Shown here: positions 47,230 to 58,162 of the stretch, piece after piece | Position numbering within the stretch: the stretch's first letter is position 1 | Layout: every line of letters begins with the position of its first letter | DNA from: Corylus avellana | Taxonomy: Eukaryota > Streptophyta > Magnoliopsida > Fagales > Betulaceae | Length of the DNA: 64,000 nucleotides | Reading direction: 5' to 3' | Assembly (NCBI RefSeq): GCF_901000735.1 | Contig: NC_081542.1 | Location: forward strand, 12,423,180-12,487,179 | Translations under genes and position numbers: made by a program | Notes under the pieces: generated by a model | What the model was told of the DNA's origin: nothing | The model's database searches: none | The model's input: the letters and a program-made list of their open reading frames with translations, nothing else

Positions 47230-49396
47230 GATCACAATTTATAAAATTAGGTTTTTTATATTGAAAGATTGATTTTAATGGTTGTAGAATTTATGTATTT
47301 GGTTCCTGTTTTTCAATATTGGTAACATGTGGGGGTTAGAACAAAAATGAAATTGATTGGCAAACATACAAATAAACATAAATATAAGAATTATGAGGTG
47401 CATTTATATAACTTGTCTCTTGTTTGGGCCCTAGCTATAGACATGGAGTTCTTTTACGGTTTTATTCCGACCATTTGAAGGTCTGGGATGGCTGTGAAAT
47501 TAAACCCATGATCATGAGACATTTTTATTATGTCATGATTCCCTACAATATTACAGTAATATCCCCACAATGGACGTCCTATGTTTGATAAGAGACTTGA
47601 TAAAATTCTTACACTCCCTCATACTTACACACAAATATTTTTGAGTTAACTATATTTATCTCATCTATCTCCTCATCTAATGTCATCTCCCAATATTTTA
47701 ATTTTTAAAATGTTTACCTTCCATGATCCAAAATAACAAATATACCTTTCATTAAATGAAAAATGACTTACCTTTTTTTTTAAAAAAAAAAATCTTATAA
47801 ATAATATTTTTGTTATTTTGGATCGAGTGATTGAGATATTGCAACTCGAACATTACAAAAATGATGATAGTTGAGTAATGATAAAAGCAAGACCCATGTC
47901 CTCTTTGTGTCTTGTCAAAATTGATTTAACTTTTAAAATTACCATTCGATCAAAATTCAATAGTTATTATCATAAATTCAATGGCGATTTTAAAAGTCAC
48001 ATCAATTTTAGGATGACAGAAGGAAGACATATGGATATCACTAAATTGTTAGAGAATATATTTCCTACATTGAAAGGAAATATATTAAATTGATATTGTA
48101 TGTTATTTATTGTAATAAGTTTTGATGGTAATCAAATCAATTAGATTTGTTTACCATACTTATCTATTTCAATTCTCCTATAAATATAAGGATTTGTATT
48201 GTAATATTAATTAAGCAATAAGAGTATAATGTTGCCATTTGGGCTTTATTAAGATATTTTTACGTGGTTTGGTCTATGACCTATATCCACAAATAAAACC
48301 TAAAGGGGTACATTATACTCCTATTGCTTGATTGGTATTACAATACAAATGCTTCCATGTATAGTAGAATTGAAATAGATAAGTATGGTAAGCAAATTTG
48401 ATTGATTTGATTACCATCAAACTTGATTACAATCACTCTTATATTAGGTAAATATTAAATAACATAGGTACAATATCAATTCAATATATTTCCTTTCAAT
48501 GTGTGAAATATAATCTCCAACATAAATTCCATTAACTAACATGAATAAATTTTTTAAAAAATAAGTAGAAACTTCACTTAAGACTTCTGAACTACCACGC
48601 ATTTTGAAAAGACCCTCCCAAATTTTGAAAACTCTCAATTTCACTCCATTAACTTTCAATGTACCATTGTACCTTCCTCTGTCAAATTTTAAACGATAAA
48701 AGTGATAAAATGACCTTTATAGCTTGACATTTTTATAAAATTACAAATTTACTCTTAATTTCAAATTAAAAGTAAATAAAGTAATTTGGTATTTTTAATC
48801 ATTTCTATTATGGGGTCAATTGAATCAAATTGAAAGTTCAGGAAATTAAATTGAAAGTTTTTAAAATTTGAAAAGATCTTCACAAAACGCGTAGTAGTTT
48901 AAGAGTTTAAATTGAAGTTTATATATATATATATATATTAAAGTGAATGTAAATTGCAAAATGTTAATGGCTCCTTGAAATAAACGCAGGTTTCGTGTAC
49001 AACCCCTTGGAGAACAACGTGATGCAAGTGAGCCGCAAGAGTTTCCACGCATGCAACTCAACTGATTTTGTCTCCGTCATTATCTCCGGCAATGACTCCA
49101 TCCCCATCACAAGACCCGGTCACTACTACTACATCTGCGGGGTCCCCGGCCATTGCCAGGCCGGCCAGAAGGTTGACATCCGGGTTCCTAAGCCTTCTTC
49201 TTCTCCGGCTCCTAGCGCCAGCCCAAGTTCTTGGAGCCCCATTCCACCTCCTACCGAACACCCATCGGATCCAAGCCCACCCGCGGGAAACGCGCCTAGC
49301 CCGTCTAAGAACACCGCATCACCATCATCTATCGAATATTATTCCAAGTGGCTGCTTGCTTTTCACCTCTTCATTGCTGTTGGGTTCTTGCATTAA
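47017..49396 (+). CDS. Early-nodulin-like phytocyanin, GPI-anchored type (copy B)
   Basis: Two exons, 47017-47185 and 48990-49396, giving 191 residues. Signal peptide at about 1-22, cupredoxin domain (SVYEVGDSHGW, SWASTKNFHVGDIIRFVYN, YYYICGVPGHCQAGQKVDI), Pro/Ser-rich linker and hydrophobic GPI-type tail (WLLAFHLFIAVGFL). Copper ligands: Asn65 stands where the first His should be (ENNVMQV), and Cys106, His111 and Gln116 are kept. Disulphide Cys78-Cys112 expected. Same strand, same intron position and same lost His as copy A, so the two are tandem duplicates that lost the ligand before or at duplication. The 1.8-kb intron begins with a CT repeat and holds several transposon pieces. Confidence 0.92.
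47191..47224 (+). repeat. (CT)17 microsatellite at a 5' splice site
   Basis: An uninterrupted CT run begins five bases after the GT of the only intron of phytocyanin B (GTAAG then CTCTCT). Confidence 0.95.
47890..48015. mobile_element. Copy of the GATGTGGC-type palindromic MITE family
   Basis: AAAATTGATTTAACTTTTAA, ATTACCATTCGATCAAAATT, then CAATGGCGATTTTAAAAGTC, ACATCAATTTT: a near-palindrome. The same architecture occurs at 35670, 60125 and 63711. Confidence 0.65.
48047..48522. repeat. Long fold-back: two head-to-head LTR-like arms in the intron
   Basis: The left arm (48047-48231, starting TGTTAGAGAATATATTTCC) is the inverse of the right arm (48311-48522, ending ..TATAATCTCCAACA). Shared blocks include GATGGTAATCAAATCAAT, TTACCATACTTATCTATTTC and GCAATA(A/G)GAGTATAATG. 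The 79-bp centre has ACGTGGTTTGGTCTATGACC and TATATCCACAAAT, features of plant Copia LTRs. In the pre-mRNA of phytocyanin B this could fold into a hairpin of roughly 185 bp. Confidence 0.85.
48555..48905. mobile_element. Diverged long-TIR element in the intron
   Basis: AAACTTCACTTAAGACTTCT, GAACTACCACGCATTTTG on the left pairs with the reverse complement of the right end (AAAACGCGTAGTAGTTTAAGA, GTTTAAATTGAAGTTTA). Related to the element at 21745-22195. Confidence 0.65.
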
Positions 49397-50205
49397 CAAC
49401 TTATTAATTTGTTGATTTTTGTGAGCGCTAGCTGGAGGTTTTTATTTTATTTTATTATTATTATTATACATGTGTTGTCTATTTGTCAACAAAAATTTAT
49501 TATTAGAATTAATTAAAATGGTGGAGGAGAGGCGTGTGAACGGTGACGGTGGAGGGATTGCGTAAGGGTCGGGGTGGAGAGGAGGAAAGAGCCTCCCTAG
49601 CATGGATTTGAGTGAGAATCGGGAGACACTGTGCAAAGGGGTCGTTTGGTTTTAAGGAGACATAGCATTACAAAAAGACAAAAATTTGGGAATTTCCTCA
49701 AACTCACTCTAATAAATGTCAAATGTTATTAGCAGATGCCCCCTATATGTCATTTCTTTCCTTATATATGCTTAGAAAAAATTTCAAAAAAATCACAAAA
49801 TCTAGTCACACCAGATTCCCTACATTTTATTAACCCTCAAGGGTTGCTATAATGTTTCTCAATGTGTAGGGAACTAAAAGTGGTTCCGTATATATTATTT
49901 TAGTATAACAATTTATCTTTCATCTTTTGGTCTTTAATTTGGGATTGTGTTGAAATTTTGTAAAAAAAAGTGAGGGTAGGTAGGGAATTTGTATTTTGTA
50001 AATAAATAATATTTTAATAGTACAAGGAAAGGTAAGGAAAATTACTGTGAAATATATTTTCATAGGAAAACAAACTTAGGAAAAATTAAAGGGAAGCTAA
50101 GATGCACATGTTTTCTTTAACATTCTTAACAGTCATTTGTTACCCTTATACTAACCTAGGAACCTAAGTACCCAAACATTGGTTTTTTAGGAACTTTTTT
50201 TGACA
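49397..50205. other. Intergenic, nothing recognised
   Basis: 3' flank of phytocyanin B, then AT-rich DNA with short A and T runs. Confidence 0.5.
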
Positions 50206-50274
50206 TGTCCACACAAGAGGGGGGATTCGAACTAGTGACCACCGTTTCATAAGGCGTGGTCTCCAGCCGATTGA
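50206..50274 (-). mobile_element. 5'-truncated SINE copy, reverse orientation
   Basis: On the minus strand: TCAATCGGCTGGAGACCACG, CTAGTTCGAATCCC (B-box), CTCTTGTGTGGACATGTC and an A tail. TTTTTTAGGAAC at the left and TTTTTTATGAAC at the right form a likely target duplication with one mismatch. Confidence 0.75.
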
Positions 50275-52300
50275 TTTTTTATGAACTCAAATATGTTAAA
50301 AGACACTTAGCATTTATTAGAGTTAGTTAAAAAGAGATTTCCTTCAAACTGATTTTGAGAAAATTTGTGTCAGTTACCCAAAAAAAAAAAAAAAAAAATG
50401 GAAAAGACTATTTGAATGATGCCAGCCCAAAATTCAATCTTATCTATTAAGTAAAGTCACACCAAAGGTTATCCCTTATATTTATAATTGAATGCTTGTA
50501 GGGGTACAATGGCTTTTACTATATGTTTCTTCAAGACGAAGTGCCCATCTATACGATATTTACTAGGTTAACCATTAAATAAATAAATTTAATATTAAAT
50601 TTTTCGTTTAATCTTTTCACTCATGTGACTAAACATGGCATTATGAGAACTATCACATGAGTTTGTAAAGAAATTATAATAAATACTGTAGTACCTAGGC
50701 ATTTTCCATCGCAATTACATTACATCAAGTATAACATTTATTTTTTTAGAAATGATAAAATTCATTAATTTTTTAACCATCTCCATAGTGAATGAATGAA
50801 TCCACCATTGAATTTATGTGGGTTCATTTGAGCCCACAAATCTAATATATAGTTGATCTATTGAATTTGTAGAGTGACATAGAGAAAATATGAGAAAAGA
50901 GAAAAGAAGAAGGAAAATTCGATCTAATAATCTTTACTTTATGAGGTATAATTTTCTGACGATTGAACATCGACTACAACATTTAGGTCAAGGAACTACG
51001 AAGGAAATGGCAGGATTTGGTAAAACCATCAAAGTTGAAAGAAACGTTAGAAAGGTAATTAATTTTTACTCATCTACCTCACCAGCTCTTTGGGAAAACT
51101 TTAGAATTGAACCAATTTTTTTGCTTGTTTGACCATTATTGTCGGTGACAAAGCTGCCATAGTCTATAGTAGTGGAGGTAGGCATATATATTAATTGGTG
51201 TGGCCAATATCTCTGCCAAGGTCCTATGAATCTGTTCATACTTTCCGAATGTGAGAAATTATTTTTCAACTGCCAAAATTATCTCCAACTTTATTGCCGA
51301 CATCAGAAATTGAATGGCGTTTGCAGAGGGATTGCTTGTGTGAGTACTGTTTTATTGTGAAAATTTAAAGTTGATGCATTTAATTGTGTACATAATATTA
51401 TAATATATAATATTATGTACACAATTAGATGCACTAGCTTTAAATTTTAATTATAAAATAAAAAAAATTAATGTACATTATACAAATTTCAGAGTAACAT
51501 CAAGGCAATTGATACAAAAATAAATAATAAAAGGTCTACACTCTAGAGAAGAACCCGAGAGGACCACGAGGCTCTCTAAAGAGGGGGTGTGGCCACCCCA
51601 ACGTGAATTGGAGGTGGCCAGGCCACGCTAGAGTCACCAGAGTGCTCACACCACACCTGGGTTCTACTTTGGGGGCCGACCACCATTAGAGTTCAATTTT
51701 CTTTCTTTTTTTTATTAGGGTTTAGGAGTTGAAAAAAAAAAATAGAACTGTTATTCTTCTCATTTTTTTAGAGGAATAAATGCTACTCTTAAGAATAGAT
51801 TCCTACTAAATTAAATAATGATTATTTTATTCTATTCCAAATATTATTATGCAAACCAAATGGATCCTAAATCTACCGGGTGATATTAGTTAACACATGG
51901 TTAACGCATGACATTTAGGTGAGGCATTTGTTGATAGCTTCGCACATGAATAAAAATCAAAAGCCCAAGGTCGGTGGAAGTCATATATATATGTATTAAT
52001 TAGTTGAGGCCCGGCCCTAAAAGTAAAATTCCTCTTAATCGGGCCTGGTTAATGCAGGATCTGATTAAATCAAACTTGGCCGAATAAGATGAGGGTAATA
52101 GCCATTAGCAGCCCAGCAAACACACGTGCATGAGTAATGCTATAGGACAGAAATTTCCTTTAAACCAGTTTGAAAGAAATTTCATCAAACCTACTTCAAT
52201 AAGTGTCAAGAATCATCTCTCACATATTTTATTTAATATTTTAAATAGTCATTTATTACTATTCTACTAACTTAAGAATCTCAAAATGAGATATGCTAAA
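50275..52300. other. Intergenic, mixed repeats
   Basis: No supported gene. 51361-51448 is a tight palindrome (listed separately). 51575-51640 is rich in GGTGGCC/GGCCACCCC, like the interior of the MULE-type elements. Short open frames at 50890-51132 (+) and 51269-51066 (-) do not resemble known proteins. Confidence 0.45.
51361..51448. repeat. Near-perfect palindrome, arms about 40 bp
   Basis: Left arm AAATTTAAAGTTGATGCATT, TAATTGTGTACATAATATTA and its inverse on the right differ at only about four positions. Almost no loop. It may be a tiny fold-back MITE. Confidence 0.85.
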
Positions 52301-52301
52301 A

Positions 52302-52472
52302 TTTAATAAAAACTCCATATTTTGCCTATAAAAGTTTATGTGGCAAGATCATCTTCTTTTTATTTTGTCTTTTTTCTTCTACAAAAAAAAAAAAAAAAAA
52401 AAAAAATAGATGTGGCGTCTTGCCATGTGAACTTTTATGGGTAAAAACCGTAAAATATGAAGTTTTTATTAG
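52302..52472. mobile_element. Fold-back MITE around a poly-A
   Basis: AATAAAAACTCCATATTTTG and CATAAAAGTTTATGTGGCAAG-like blocks on the left are mirrored by CTTGCCATGTGAACTTTTATG and AAATATGAAGTTTTTATT on the right. It is nested inside a wider, weaker inverted pair (about 52160-52565). Confidence 0.65.
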
Positions 52473-52845
52473 ATTCTACCATATCTCTCTAGAAAATAAT
52501 TTTTGAAAAATTTAAAAACGTTGAATGACACTTGTCACTTATTAAAATAGGTTAGAGGAAATTTCAGTCTAATTCTAAATACTCAATTTTTATCTCACTT
52601 TTATACAATTGAACTGATGTGGTCGTGTTCATCAACTTTTAAATTTTATTTTTTAAATAAATAAACAATGATCCAAAAGTTTATCACGATGACCACAGAA
52701 GTGATAGTTTCAATCAAAGCTAGGAGGTATAGAGCTCCCCACGGGCAAAGTGAACATGGTCGCAGCTCAAGGGGTGGATGCATGTAATTACAAACTCGAC
52801 ACATTATTTATTTTTGTGGTTGGCTCTGCCTAACCCTACACCTTT

Positions 52846-52846
<1 letters not shown>

Positions 52847-52879
<33 letters not shown>
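52847..52879. repeat. (CT)n microsatellite
   Basis: About 16 CT units followed by CACGTATATATAGGG. Confidence 0.95.
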
Positions 52880-52881
<2 letters not shown>

Positions 52882-53324
52882 GTATATATAGGGTTTAGCA
52901 TATATATATATCCCCTTATTGTGCCTCTCAGAAACGAAAGCTCTCAAAAACGAAAGCATGACGTTTATATAGGGGACCATATATTATTTTAAAAGAAAAT
53001 CTTAAAAAAATCTTATCAATTATGATAATCCTTTTAACAATTTCCTTTTCAATATAAAAGACCAGATAATTTCCAAGAAAGTTATCATCAATTCTATGTC
53101 GAGGTGTTGTCTTTAGCTGAATGCTCAATGGTTGCCATTTAAATCCAAAGAGTCAAATTACAAGAGTCAACCTATCCTAGATAATAAACTTTGGACTTTT
53201 GAGGTTTCACTAAGCTCGATGTAGGTCTTAAATTATGGATAAGTTGGGTAAATTTGGATGACAGACGTATCATAGTTCTTATAGAATTTTATAATAAACT
53301 AAAGAGATGAAATATGAGAGAAAA

Positions 53325-53450
53325 CACACAGAAATTACATGGTTCAGCTTATGAGCTATATCCACAAGTGAAAGTCTTTAGAGGATACATCTTTTATTAA
53401 TTTAATTTGATTGTATATAAGGCTCTATTTACAGACATTTACAAGTTATT
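53325..53450 (-). mobile_element. Copia LTR remnant
   Basis: It has TTACATGGTTCAGCTTATGA, GCTATATCCACAAGTGAAAG, the same conserved Copia LTR block seen in the centre of the fold-back at 48047-48522. Orientation is uncertain. Confidence 0.4.
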
Positions 53451-53584
53451 TGAATAATTTCAAATGTAAACAAATCATTTAATTTATAGTAAACAAATCA
53501 CAATTTATCACAAATAATTTCTGTCTTTATTGTTAGTTTATGTTTTCGCACATTCAATGGTTTGTTTGTAATCAGTTGAAAATG

Positions 53585-53960
53585 AGTAGCTTGTCCAAAC
53601 AGCAAGAAGCCGTGTCCGAACAACATTTCCAAAGAGTTCACTTTGAAGACCTGTCCAGACAGCATTTCCAGAAAGTTCACTTGTTCACTTCGAAGACTTG
53701 TCCGAACAGCCAAAAGCCGTGTCTGGACAGCATTTCCAGAAAGTTCATTCAACTTGGCCTGTCTGGACACTGGTCTTGGCTGTCCAAACAATGAGGGGTT
53801 ACTCATATGTAACCCTAGCCATGTCCGAACACGTGCTTAACCCTGTCCAGACACAGCCGCTTTATTGTTGTGCGAATTTATGCACAACGATAAAGCGAAT
53901 ATTGTGAGCTAAGAGAGAGTGATAGAGATATTGAACTAGAGTGTTTGTATCTCTCTTAGA
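53585..53960 (+). mobile_element. Decayed relative of the GTCCGGAC-bearing LTR
   Basis: Nine degenerate forms of the motif occur (GTCCAAAC, GTCCGAAC, GTCCAGAC, GTCTGGAC) in the spacing style of the intact LTRs. They are separated by repeated CATTTCCA(A/G)A(G/A)AGTTCA, and followed by CCTAGCCATGTCCG, AGAGAGAGTGATAGAGATATTG and a TTGTATCTCTCTTAGAG block similar in order to the intact LTR. No second LTR or coding part, so it is a solo or fragmentary LTR. Confidence 0.75.
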
Positions 53961-55511
53961 GTAAAGGAGAGTTTAATTAATTATTAGTTTTTTTTTAAAA
54001 AAATTCAAAATAGTTTTTTATTATTATTTTTTTAAAATATTTTTTTCACATCCCAAAATTGCACTGTTTTTATCCAAACAGTGCAGTTTTGGATAACTGC
54101 AGTTGTACCACTACCACATAAAAGCCCAATCCTTCCCTGACCTCCCTCGTTGTACCTTGGCGACGACAAAGATGGTAACAATTTGGTGGAGTTCTATGAT
54201 TGCATCTCATCCACCATTGCTGGATGGACAATAATTAAGAGCCTTAAGTGTAGATTTCTTCTTAAAGGACTAATGATTGTACTTATTTTCTTATTAATTC
54301 TCTTTGCAAAAACTATTAAAAGTTTTAGAAAAAAAAATTAATAAACGATGGAAAACATTAACCACCCAATTTTTTTTTTTTTTTTTTTTTTTTTTATATA
54401 TATATATATATTACATTAAAACAATCTTTCGAGAAAAGAAAAAACCCCTATTTGGTATACATTAACAAATGGAACCAACATCCACGATCTCATTTGCTTT
54501 GAAATGAATTTTTCTTTTTAAGGTGCAACTCTTCTCCCCTTATAAAAGTCCACCAAACTTCAATGAAAAATTAATATATCTATTCTTTTGTTTTTCTTTT
54601 ACCCCTTGTGACTTGGCCTTTCCAATTCTTGAATATTCTGGTTTGATCGTAGTCCAATTGGCATATCGAAACATATTCAATAACCAAATGAGGTTAAGAG
54701 GAGCTAATCGGCGCAATATCGAAGCAACGATTATATGAACGTAATCTGTGATAAAACTGCCATATCCTATGGATGTAATGTGCCAAAGCTCATATGAAAG
54801 AGTAATGTTAAAAATCATTCTTATATTTCTCTTTATTTCCTACAAAATTAATGTAGCTTTAAAATCTGAGTAAAATACTTGACATCCTTGAAAAGCTAAT
54901 CACACCTTTAAGCCAGCCAATTGAATGACAATCGGCAAACAATTGGTAATTGCCTCTAGGCCCATTGATTTGGGAGGATGATTTTTTATTATCAAAACCC
55001 GGTTCAACCCGAAAAAATGGCCAAAAAGCTACATGATAAATGGAATATGCCTAACCTCACTGGCTAGCTAAAACGGTCAAGTAAAATTCAATTCCGTTTG
55101 TCTTGGATAAATGAAATTTCAATTTACCTTATACATAATTATATAATCAATTCCTTTATTTTATTTTAATGAGAAATACTATTTAATAAAATATTTTATA
55201 TATTAGTACCTTACAATTGAAATGTCATAACAGTAAAAATTGACAGAGTTTTCCTCTAAACTAGGTTTGAGGAATTTTTTTTAACCTATTTCAAAAAAAT
55301 GACACGTGTTATTTTTTATGTGAAAAACACATGTATGTCATTTTTATGAACTAGGTTGGAAGAAATTTCTCCAACCCAACCCAATTTAGAAAAATAAAAA
55401 AAATAAAAAAAATTATTCATTAATTTTTTTTTTTAACAAATTTTTTATTAATTGAAAGACCTTACTATTACATAATTATAATTATATAAAAATTATATAA
55501 CATTATAATAA
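53961..55511. other. Intergenic, AT-rich
   Basis: Long T run followed by a TA run at 54370-54410. Small open frames near 54523-54818 on both strands without recognisable similarity. Confidence 0.5.
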
Positions 55512-57424
55512 GGGTAAATATATTATAAGTCCCTAAGTCAACCCTCCAAAATTAAAAAATTCTTAATTTTTTTTTTTTTTTTTTTTGAATATTTACCCAT
55601 TGGGTCAATCGAAATGCCAATAAAATTCTTACCATAAAAATTTTTTAACTGCCGTTAGATTGGTTGAAACGCATCGTTTTAAGGAATGTCATATCAATCA
55701 AATTTTTTGATCCTACGTGTCCACAGTGAACATGTAGGATCAAAAGTCACCGCTTTGGCCCTATCCAAAACGGTGAGTTTTGGCTGACTTGAGGTTGTTT
55801 TTTTTATTGTTTAAACCCCCAAATCATTCTTCCCCACATCATTCCCAGTCAAACCCACGCACCCATGGAGACCCACCGATGCACCACCACAACCACCATC
55901 TCCCACCCACCACCACAGCTGGCCACCACCATCCAGCACTGTCGCGGCCCACCACAAAGGTTAAACGCCAACCATCCAGCCAATTTCTCTCAACCTCAAG
56001 CGGTTTAGTCGCCTCCGCCCAATGAATGACGTCCACACCATCCACCTCCGCCCACCACTGACGACACTCACCGAGTGCATAGGATCTTTGAGTCCAAAAG
56101 CACTGAACCCGGTGCCCACCCAAAGGTCATTTTTCATTTTGATTCTTTAGGTTTTTGGGGTTCTCTCATCTAGGTTTTGCTTAGTAATTTTTACATCATT
56201 GGATTTTTGTGAGTTGTTATGTTTTGTGCTCAACTGGGGTTAAAGGTTGTTATTGATGGGATTTGTGTTTTAATGAGTTAACCGAATGGGTATGTTGTTG
56301 GATATCTTCGGTTTTTTTGGATTTTTAAATCAGGGTTGATGTTAGCTAAATTTGTTAATCGTTATGTAATAAGAATAGCTTAGTCATCAAGGTTTATTCT
56401 CTTGATTGTATACCATATTCCTGTTTGTTATTATGTGAGAAGAATGGTATCTCTATCTGCTACATACATATAGCAAAAAAACATATTTTTAAGGATGTTG
56501 ATAATCACTTAACCGAGAAATTGTATCAACAATTGTATCTTCAAAANNNNNNNNNNNNNNNNNNNNNNNNNNNNNNNNNNNNNNNNNNNNNNNNNNNNNN
56601 NNNNNNNNNNNNNNNNNNNNNNNNNNNNNNNNNNNNNNNNNNNNNNGTGCGTCAATAATCAAATCTCATCCAAGTAGAGTTGATCTTTTTAAATTAACAT
56701 TTTCAAGAATCTACGAAGTATGAACTATATTCAAACTCCCAATGAAATCATTATAAACCCAAAATTTGAGCGGCTCGTGTGAAGAGCAACAGTTAGAGAG
56801 AGAGAAAAAAACATGTGTGTGGTTGGCTCAGCGCACTAGCTCTTGGCGGTGGGAGGCCGTTGGTGGGGGAGAGGGAAAGAGGAAAGAGGAAAGAGGAGAT
56901 GTGGGTGTGGGTGTGGGTCGCTTGCCATAGTTTGCCAGCGACATTGTCTGCCGTCCGTGGGTCTTGTTTTTTTCATCGGAATGAGTTCTAGGGTGTAAGG
57001 GACCTGAATTGTGGACCTCTCTTTCAGGTGGTCTGTGAGCTCCAAATCCTCTGCCCGTGAACTACGTCGGTGGGTGCGTCAGTTTCTGCGTGGGTTTGAG
57101 TCTGAATGGTTCTGTCGTTTAAGATGATTGAATTGTGTGAATTTTTTACGATTTGGGGTTTCAAAATAAAACCCCAAAGTTAGCAAAAACTCACCATTTT
57201 GGATTGTGCCAAAACGGTGAGTTTTGATCATACGTGTCTACTAGCTGATATGACCTTCCTTAAAACGGTGTGTTTCACCCAATCTAACAGCAGTTAAAAA
57301 TTTATGACAGTATAAATTTTATTGGCATTTCCATTAACCTAAAGAATAAATATTCGGAAAAAAAAAATTGAAGTTTTTTTAAAATTTTGGAAGGTTAATT
57401 CTGGGACTTATAATACATTTACCC
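55512..57424. mobile_element. Long-TIR MULE-type element (copy 4) spanning an assembly gap
   Basis: Starts GGGTAAATATATTATAAGTCC and ends GGACTTATAATACATTTACCC. Arms are about 270 bp and share CCAAAACGGTGAGTTTTG and AACGCATCGTTTTAAGGA-like blocks. TTATAATAA flanks it exactly (55503-55511, 57425-57433). The interior has Pro/His-rich open stretches (55780-56025 +; 57045-56836 -) of unknown origin and the run of N. Confidence 0.9.
56547..56646. other. Assembly gap, 100 N
   Basis: Exactly 100 N, the usual placeholder for a gap of unknown size. The open frame running through it is not real. Confidence 1.
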
Positions 57425-58162
57425 TTATAATAAATAAGGTTATTATTATTATTTTTTATTATTTTTTTAATTACTTGAGTACCTAGAGATGGTACGGGTA
57501 GCATAGTCCGGTGTATATAAAATAAAGCCAAAAATAGTTTTGCCATGACCATTGGCATTGGGTTGGTTCCGCGGTGTTTCTTCCTCCGTGGAATCTATCA
57601 TATATTTTACGCCACCTATAAATCTGACTCCCAAAACAAATAAACAACTAAATTAAAACCCAGAATAAATAAATAAATAACTAAATAAAACTGTGAGTGA
57701 GAGTCACCGAGCGCCAGCCGAGCCGCCTGAAAAGCCGAGGTTCGCGCGTCCCGTAAACCAATAAGAACACGCGCAGTTCCACGTGCAGCGAGTGTCGATA
57801 CACGTAAGAGTGACACAGTAAAAAAGTAGGGAGTCGCGTATATAACGACCCCCAGGGTCTCCACCACTACCTGTCTGTTATTCACTATCATTTACTCAGA
57901 GCACACAGACGCAGAGAGAGAGAGAGAGAGATTGGTGAGCCATGCATTAATGCCTCTCAGCGCCAAAGCGTGATTTATTACCTCTTCTTTTCTTTCCTTT
58001 CCTTCTTCTTTCTTATTTCCATCTCCACACTCACACGCAACAACGCAAACAAAATCGCAATCATAATCATAATACCTGAGACATTTCCTTTCCTTCTTTG
58101 ACTTGCAGAGAGATATAGAGAGCGAGAGACAGAGAGAGAGAGAGACTGAGAGAAGTAGAGGA
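57425..58162 (+). promoter_or_regulatory. Promoter and GA-rich leader of PLP9
   Basis: GTATATAAC at 57838-57846 is a good TATA box; transcription would start near 57870-57880. The leader contains GAGAGAGAGAGAGAGA at about 57914-57930 and another GA-rich stretch at 58109-58150, up to the ATG. CACGTGC/ACACGTAAG-like ACGT cores occur at about 57780 and 57801. Confidence 0.6.

Noticed and set aside
56425..56658. Frame through the run of N
   Set aside because: Built on 100 undefined bases, so it is an artefact.
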